Positions 6,425 to 10,178 of a stretch of 10,178 nucleotides of DNA are shown in pieces. Position numbers and translations under genes: made by a program. Numbering within the stretch: the first letter of the stretch is position 1; each line of letters begins with the position of its first letter. Under the pieces are notes generated by a model. It saw only the letters and a list, made by a program, of their open reading frames with translations, was not told the DNA's origin and did not search any database. Source of the DNA: JALHSW01 sp038321755 (lineage in GTDB: Bacteria; Actinomycetota; Acidimicrobiia; IMCC26256; PALSA-555); the NCBI GenBank assembly GCA_038321755.1, contig JBBQFJ010000124.1, positions 1-10,178 of the forward strand, in the 5' to 3' direction.

Positions 6425-7988
6425 AGCCATGACCGACGCGATGCACGCGACCTTCAGCCTTCGCCTTGGATCGACCCCACAGCGCCGCCCAGACGCCGAC
6501 GAGGCACACGACGAGACCGAGCAGCATCACGCCGCGCTGCCCCTTCACGAACGCGGCGTCGACGATCTGGTCGACGACGCTCTTCGCGGCGGGTGCGAGG
6601 TCGCGGAGCTGCTGGCGCGCGGCCTGCGAGCCCGACAGCAGGCCGCGGACCGTGTCCTGGTCGCCACTCGACAGGTGCGCGCCCTTGGACGCGAAGCGCG
6701 AGATGATCTCGTCGTTCTCGAGGCCGCGGAAGACGGCGCCGGAGATCGCAAGCCCGATGACGATGCCCATGAGTCGCGCGGTCTGCAGGACCCCTGACGC
6801 GACTCCGGTCTTCTCGTCCGGCATCGACTCCATGCCGGCCGTGTTCGAGAGGTTGTACGCGAACCCCTGGCCGAACCCGGCGAACGCGAGTCCGATGACG
6901 AGGAGGGTGAGCCCGGAGTCGGTGTCGAGCGCGGCGAAGCACGCGACTCCGATCGCGATGAGCGCCATCCCGAGCGACATGAGGCGCTGCGCGCCGAAGC
7001 GGGAGACCAGTCGTCCGCCGATCGGCGACATCACCACCATCGGGATGCTGAACACCAGGAAGATGATCCCGGCCTCATTGGGACTGAGGTCGAGCACGTT
7101 CTGCAGGTAGAGGGTGAGGAAGAAGAGGATGGTGCCGAACTGCCAGTTCCCGAGGAAGGCGATCGCCGATGCACCTGCGAAGCGGATGTCTCTGAACAAG
7201 GAGAACTCGACGAGGGGCGCGCGCTTCTTCATCCGGGTCTCGATCAGCACGAACGCCACGATGAAGAACACGCCGACGGCGATGCCGCCGATGACCTCGG
7301 GGGACGCCCAGCCGGACTGTGCGCCCTGTTGGATTCCGAAGATCAGGGGCGGGAACCCGAGGACGAGGGTGATGAAGCCCCACCAGTCGATGCCGCCGAC
7401 GAACGTCTCGTCCTTCGACTCCTCGACGGCCGCGATCGTGATGAGGGCCGTAACGATGCCGATCGGGATGTTGAGGAAGAAGAACCAGCGCCACGACGCG
7501 TACTCGGTCAGCACGCCGGCGACGAACGGGCCGAGCGCGGAGCCGAGGAGTCCGACTCCCGACCAGATGCCGAGCGCCTGGGGTCGCTCGCCGGGCGGGA
7601 ACGCGTTGTTCACGACCGAGACCGACGTCGCGAAGATCGTGCCACCGCCGACGCCCTGCAGGATGCGCGCGCCGATGAGAAACGTGTCGCTCTCGGCGAA
7701 GCCGCACAACGCCGAGCCGATGATGAACAGCGTGATCCCGCCGAGGACCACCTTGCGGCGCCCGACGATGTCTGCCAGGCGCCCGACCGGGATCATGACC
7801 GCGACGAACGCGAGCAGGTAGGCGTTCATGGCCCACAGGAGCGTTTCGGTCGACGCGTGGAGGTCCTTGCCGATCTCGGGCAGTGCGACCGTGACACCGA
7901 AGAAGTCGAGCGTCAGCGCGATCATCACGCCGGACATCGCAACGACGACCCACCACTTGCGGTTGCTGGCTTCGGGGGAAGGCGCCAT
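6387..7988 (-). CDS. MFS multidrug exporter, DHA2 (EmrB/QacA) type, 14 TM
   Basis: This 533-residue inner-membrane proton antiporter probably exports drugs or other amphipathic compounds. Hydrophobic segments follow throughout, starting at WWVVVAMSGVMIALTL (residues 12-27), with a topology fitting 14 helices. Motif A is GRLADIVGRRKV (69-80). Motif D1 is LDFFGVTVALP (27-37), with FFG where most relatives have a Thr/Val-rich stretch. Motif C lies at about 144-160 (GVGLLGSALGPFVAGVL). A hydrophilic loop of about 55 residues precedes the last helix, as is usual for this subfamily. The start was set at ATG 7988 rather than 8018. The ten extra residues of the longer form are not needed, and a TAGCCT -10-like box lies 8 bases before 7988, suggesting a leaderless message. 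The C-terminus overlaps dinG by 38 bases. No TetR/MarR repressor gene is adjacent in the window. Substrate unknown. Confidence 0.9.
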   Translation of the reverse strand: MAPSPEASNRKWWVVVAMSGVMIALTLDFFGVTVALPEIGKDLHASTETLLWAMNAYLLAFVAVMIPVGRLADIVGRRKVVLGGITLFIIGSALCGFAESDTFLIGARILQGVGGGTIFATSVSVVNNAFPPGERPQALGIWSGVGLLGSALGPFVAGVLTEYASWRWFFFLNIPIGIVTALITIAAVEESKDETFVGGIDWWGFITLVLGFPPLIFGIQQGAQSGWASPEVIGGIAVGVFFIVAFVLIETRMKKRAPLVEFSLFRDIRFAGASAIAFLGNWQFGTILFFLTLYLQNVLDLSPNEAGIIFLVFSIPMVVMSPIGGRLVSRFGAQRLMSLGMALIAIGVACFAALDTDSGLTLLVIGLAFAGFGQGFAYNLSNTAGMESMPDEKTGVASGVLQTARLMGIVIGLAISGAVFRGLENDEIISRFASKGAHLSSGDQDTVRGLLSGSQAARQQLRDLAPAAKSVVDQIVDAAFVKGQRGVMLLGLVVCLVGVWAALWGRSKAKAEGRVHRVGHGFTLAHWRPSSSP

Positions 7989-8032
7989 GACCGCGCAGGC
8001 TAATCTGACGCCGCTCATCAGCGGGAGAGAGG
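7989..8032. promoter_or_regulatory. divergent promoter region between the MFS exporter and the hydroxylase
   Basis: Two TANNNT boxes lie back to back and share two bases: TAATCT (8001-8006) on the plus strand, and TAGCCT on the minus strand (8002 down to 7997). The plus box could start a message near 8013, leaving room for GGGAG (8023-8027) before the GTG at 8033. The minus box is 8 bases from the ATG at 7988, a leaderless arrangement. A small inverted repeat, CCGCT (8011-8015) and AGCGG (8020-8024) with a four-base loop, overlaps the plus-strand start area and could be a leader hairpin or an operator. No -35 boxes are convincing. Confidence 0.35.
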
Positions 8033-8803
8033 GTGGTGGTCGAGGTGGCGCGGACGTTCCGGGAGCGCGTCGTCGACACGTCCACTCGCGTCGGCGAGAA
8101 GTTCATCCGCTGGCTCGACGGATACTTCGGTCGACACTCGTTGGTCGGCGACCACACCTTCTTCGCGCCCGAGGACTTCGCCTGGATCGCCGAGCTCGAA
8201 GCCGGCGCACCCAAGATCCGGGCCGAGCTCGACGAGGTGCTGCGCTATCAGGACGAGCTGCCGAACTTCCAGGACATCTCGACTGATCAGTACCAGATCA
8301 CCGACGACGACCGGTGGAAGACGTTCTTCTTCTTCGGGTACGGCTTCACGGCCGGGAACAACGTCGATCGGTGCCCGGAGACGGCGCGATTGCTCCGCCA
8401 GATCCCGGGCATGACGACCGCGATGTTCTCGATCTTCTCTCCCCACAAGCGCATCCCGCCGCACGGCGGTCCCTACAAGGGCGTGCTGCGCTACCACTTG
8501 GGCCTCATGGTCCCGGAGCCGGCCGATGCCTGCGGGATCCGGGTCGGGGATGCCGTGCGGCACTGGGAAGAGGGCAAGAGCCTCGTCTTCGACGACACGT
8601 TCGAGCACGAGGCCTGGAACGACACCGACGGGACGCGTGTGGTCCTGTTCGTCGACTTCAAGCGCCCGCTCGACGGTGTGGCGAGGATCTTCAACGAGGT
8701 CGTCCTCAAGGTGATCGGCTTCTCACCGTTCATCCAGGACGCGAAGGCTCGCCACAACGCCTGGGAGAAGCGCTTCGAGCAGGTCCGCAACCGCGCAGCC
8801 TGA
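8033..8803 (+). CDS. aspartyl/asparaginyl beta-hydroxylase family oxygenase (LpxO/AspH-like)
   Basis: This 256-residue enzyme belongs to the Asp_Arg_Hydrox family, which uses Fe(II), O2 and 2-oxoglutarate to hydroxylate peptide side chains, free amino acids or acyl chains (as LpxO does on lipid A). The core is clear. H144 in IPPHGGPYKG is the first iron ligand and H192 in FEHEAWN the second; this family uses two His and no carboxylate. R153 and H155 in LRYHLGL, and R202 in TRVVLFVDF, fit co-substrate binding. No signal peptide or TM segment is convincing, although the C-terminal VVLKVIGFSPFI (223-234) is hydrophobic. The GTG at 8033 has GGGAG five bases upstream; GTG at 8036 or 8045 is possible. 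It diverges from the MFS exporter and converges on the oxoamine synthase with a 25-base gap. A lipid A substrate is unlikely in an actinobacterium, so the target is unknown. Confidence 0.87.
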   Translation: MVVEVARTFRERVVDTSTRVGEKFIRWLDGYFGRHSLVGDHTFFAPEDFAWIAELEAGAPKIRAELDEVLRYQDELPNFQDISTDQYQITDDDRWKTFFFFGYGFTAGNNVDRCPETARLLRQIPGMTTAMFSIFSPHKRIPPHGGPYKGVLRYHLGLMVPEPADACGIRVGDAVRHWEEGKSLVFDDTFEHEAWNDTDGTRVVLFVDFKRPLDGVARIFNEVVLKVIGFSPFIQDAKARHNAWEKRFEQVRNRAA

Positions 8804-8828
8804 CCGACCGCGCGGCCAGGGAGCTGGG

Positions 8829-10037
8829 CTACTCGGGCAGCTGGTCGTGCTCGCCGAGGACCTTCGCCAGTGCGTCGGCGGCTTCTTCGAGCAGGAGCCG
8901 ATCGTGGTCGACCATCAGGCTGAGCCGGATGAGTCCGATGTCGCGTGCGCTGGCCGGTGGGATCACCGGGTTCACGAAGACCCCCTTGTCGAGCAGGTCG
9001 ATGGCGACCAGGACTGTCGACAGGTCGTCATGCAGCCGGAGCGGGATGGTGACGATCGCACTCTCGACCGGGTTGGTGGGGATCCCGCGCTCGGCGAGCA
9101 TCGCGAGGAACGACGCAACGTTCTCCCGGAGCCGTCGTGGGCGATCCGGCTCGGCTCGGAGCACCCGAAGTGCGGCGAGCGCCGCGGCCACGGAACCGGG
9201 TGTGTTCGCGGCGGTGAAGATGAAGGAGTCCGAGGTGACCGTGAGCAGCTCGACGGCCTCTTTGGATCCGATCACCGCGCCGCCGCACGACCCGAGCGTC
9301 TTCGAGAAGGTGATCGTGATGAGGTCGACCTCGTCGAGCACCCCGTACTGCTCCGCGGCACCGAGCCCGCGCTCGCCGAGGACACCGAAACCGTGTGCCT
9401 CGTCGTCGAGCAGGAACGTGTTCGGGCTGCCCCGCGTGATCTCCACGAGCTGGTCGAGCGGAGCGGTGTCGCCACCCATCGAGTAGACGCCGTCGACGAT
9501 GATGCCCTTGCCGGCCGCGGCGTCGAGGGCCCCGAGCGCCTTCTGGAGGTGCGCCACGTCGTTGTGGCGGAACCGCTTCATCGACGCACCGCTGAGCCGC
9601 ACACCGCTGAGGAGCGAGTTGTGGATGTCCTTGTCGACCACGGCGTAGTCGCCGCGATCCAGGAAGCCGGCGATCGCCGCGACGTTGGCGACGTAGCCCG
9701 TGGTGAAGACGAGGGCGGCCTCGCGGCCGTAGAAGTCGGCGAGCTCGGCCTCGAGCTCGCGGTGCAGGCTCAAGGTGCCGTTGAGGAGTCGGCTGCCGGT
9801 GACGCCGGTCCCGAACCGGCGGGTCGCCTCGATGGCGGCTTCGATGACCGCAGGGTGGTACGAGAGGCTCAGGTAGTTGTTGGAGCCGAAGTTGATGAGC
9901 TCGCGGCCCTCGACGGTGATGCGCGGCGTCGAGGCGCTCTCGACCGTCTTGTAGAACGGCCAGAAGCCGGCATCCCGGGCGATCCGGTAGGGCTCGATGC
10001 GCGGGAACGCGTCGAGACGCTCCGAGAAGTAGGTCAC
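8829..10037 (-). CDS. PLP-dependent alpha-oxoamine synthase, serine palmitoyltransferase-like
   Basis: This 402-residue fold-type I enzyme of the KBL/BioF/HemA/SPT family condenses an amino acid with an acyl-CoA or acyl-ACP, releasing CO2. K246 in TFSKTLGS forms the internal aldimine. D212 and H215 in DDEAHGFG contact the cofactor, and H139 in DKDIHNS stacks on the PLP ring. Two stretches look more like serine palmitoyltransferase than BioF or KBL: FWPFYKTVES before GSNNYLSL (residues 25-58), and FGTGVTGSRLLNGTLSLH (75-92). BioF has GSGGSGH and KBL a SVRFICGT pattern at the second site. SPT would make 3-ketosphinganine from serine and palmitoyl-CoA, but other amino acids or acyl groups are possible. 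The start is GTG at 10037 with no clear Shine-Dalgarno sequence. An incomplete gene ends 9 bases upstream, so they are probably one operon. It converges on the hydroxylase gene. The family is firm; the SPT assignment is tentative. Confidence 0.88.
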   Translation of the reverse strand: MTYFSERLDAFPRIEPYRIARDAGFWPFYKTVESASTPRITVEGRELINFGSNNYLSLSYHPAVIEAAIEATRRFGTGVTGSRLLNGTLSLHRELEAELADFYGREAALVFTTGYVANVAAIAGFLDRGDYAVVDKDIHNSLLSGVRLSGASMKRFRHNDVAHLQKALGALDAAAGKGIIVDGVYSMGGDTAPLDQLVEITRGSPNTFLLDDEAHGFGVLGERGLGAAEQYGVLDEVDLITITFSKTLGSCGGAVIGSKEAVELLTVTSDSFIFTAANTPGSVAAALAALRVLRAEPDRPRRLRENVASFLAMLAERGIPTNPVESAIVTIPLRLHDDLSTVLVAIDLLDKGVFVNPVIPPASARDIGLIRLSLMVDHDRLLLEEAADALAKVLGEHDQLPE

Positions 10038-10043
10038 AGGCCG

Positions 10044-10049
10044 ATTCTA
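10044..10049 (-). promoter_or_regulatory. candidate -10 box for the oxoamine synthase, fused to the upstream stop codon
   Basis: On the minus strand TAGAAT matches five of six bases of TATAAT and ends six bases before the GTG at 10037, the geometry of a leaderless promoter. Its first three bases are the TAG stop of the upstream gene. No persuasive -35 box is visible in the upstream coding sequence. If real, it would give the synthase its own internal start site within an operon. Confidence 0.3.
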
Positions 10050-10178
10050 CGAGAGTGTGGCGCCATCGACGTGGGTCGGCGACGCCTCGATCTGACCGGC
10101 CAGAACCGCCACGGCCACCAGATCGGCTGCTCCGGGGTCTTCCACGACCTGTTTGAACCGGCGCAGGCTGTACCAGGC
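10047..10178 (-). CDS. 3' end of an unidentified gene (partial, runs off the window)
   Basis: The last 132 bases read open on the minus strand for 43 codons to a TAG at 10049-10047. The peptide begins AWYSLRRFKQVVEDPGAADL, continues VAVAVLAGQIEASP and ends HVDGATLS. Codon third positions are mostly G or C (about 80 percent by eye), and the composition is that of a soluble protein with an amphipathic and then a hydrophobic helix. I do not recognise the family; it does not look like an acyl carrier protein terminus. Only 9 bases separate it from the GTG of the SPT-like synthase on the same strand, so the two are probably co-transcribed. Its identity would help decide the pathway of the synthase. 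Confidence 0.55.
   Translation of the reverse strand, partial: AWYSLRRFKQVVEDPGAADLVAVAVLAGQIEASPTHVDGATLS

Noticed and set aside
4064..6430. Long minus-strand open frame opposite dinG
   Set aside because: It is Arg/His-rich and low in motif content, whereas the plus strand carries every DinG helicase motif and the Fe-S cysteines in order.
8791..8815. Hairpin CCGCGC ... GCGCGG between the convergent hydroxylase and synthase genes as a terminator
   Set aside because: The 13-base loop is large, there is no T-run, and such six-base pairs are frequent in this GC-rich DNA.
1..10178. A new defence, toxin-antitoxin or mobile system
   Set aside because: I saw no transposase, integrase, nuclease, reverse transcriptase, toxin-antitoxin pair or terminal repeats. 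DinG-type helicases occur in housekeeping repair, and nothing beside it suggests a defence role.

Overview
The window is GC-rich (by eye roughly two thirds G+C). It is densely packed with short intergenic gaps and several GTG starts, and it contains plausible leaderless promoters with TANNNT boxes 6-8 bases before a start codon. This fits a high-GC actinobacterium; an acidimicrobial or related environmental lineage is my guess, and no marker gene settles it. I see no rRNA, tRNA, CRISPR array, transposase or phage gene.

Layout. At the left edge a short plus-strand gene (169-366) encodes a basic 65-residue protein with a Cys/His zinc-knuckle-like motif. It converges on a four-gene minus-strand run, read from right to left: a molybdopterin (bis-MGD) oxidoreductase (4281-2080), a glyoxalase/VOC-fold protein (2038-1634), a 68-residue CxxC/CxxC zinc-ribbon protein (1534-1328) and a phytanoyl-CoA-dioxygenase-family Fe(II)/2-oxoglutarate oxygenase (1273-395). 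The gaps are 41, 99 and 54 bases, so this could be one transcription unit. A 61-base divergent region separates it from a DinG-type Fe-S helicase (4343-6424, plus). A 12-base perfect palindrome there covers the helicase's probable -10 box and resembles a degenerate SOS (LexA) box.

The helicase overlaps by 38 bases, tail to tail, with a 14-TM DHA2-type MFS exporter (7988-6387, minus). The exporter diverges across 44 bases from an aspartyl/asparaginyl beta-hydroxylase (LpxO/AspH) family enzyme (8033-8803, plus). That gene converges on an alpha-oxoamine synthase resembling serine palmitoyltransferase (10037-8829, minus). The 3' end of an unidentified gene (10178-10047, minus) lies 9 bases upstream of the synthase and is probably co-transcribed with it.

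Working together. The left run looks like a small oxidative-metabolism unit (Mo enzyme, 2OG oxygenase, VOC protein, zinc ribbon) of unknown substrate. The right part pairs an acyl-CoA/amino-acid condensing enzyme with a hydroxylase of a family that includes lipid hydroxylases, which allows a lipid-modification hypothesis. I do not see clear evidence for a wholly new defence or mobile system. The best leads are the Mo enzyme without an obvious Cys/Sec ligand, the SPT-like synthase in a probable actinobacterium, the possible SOS box at dinG, and two fresh-looking tandem duplications (one across a stop codon, one inside the helicase).
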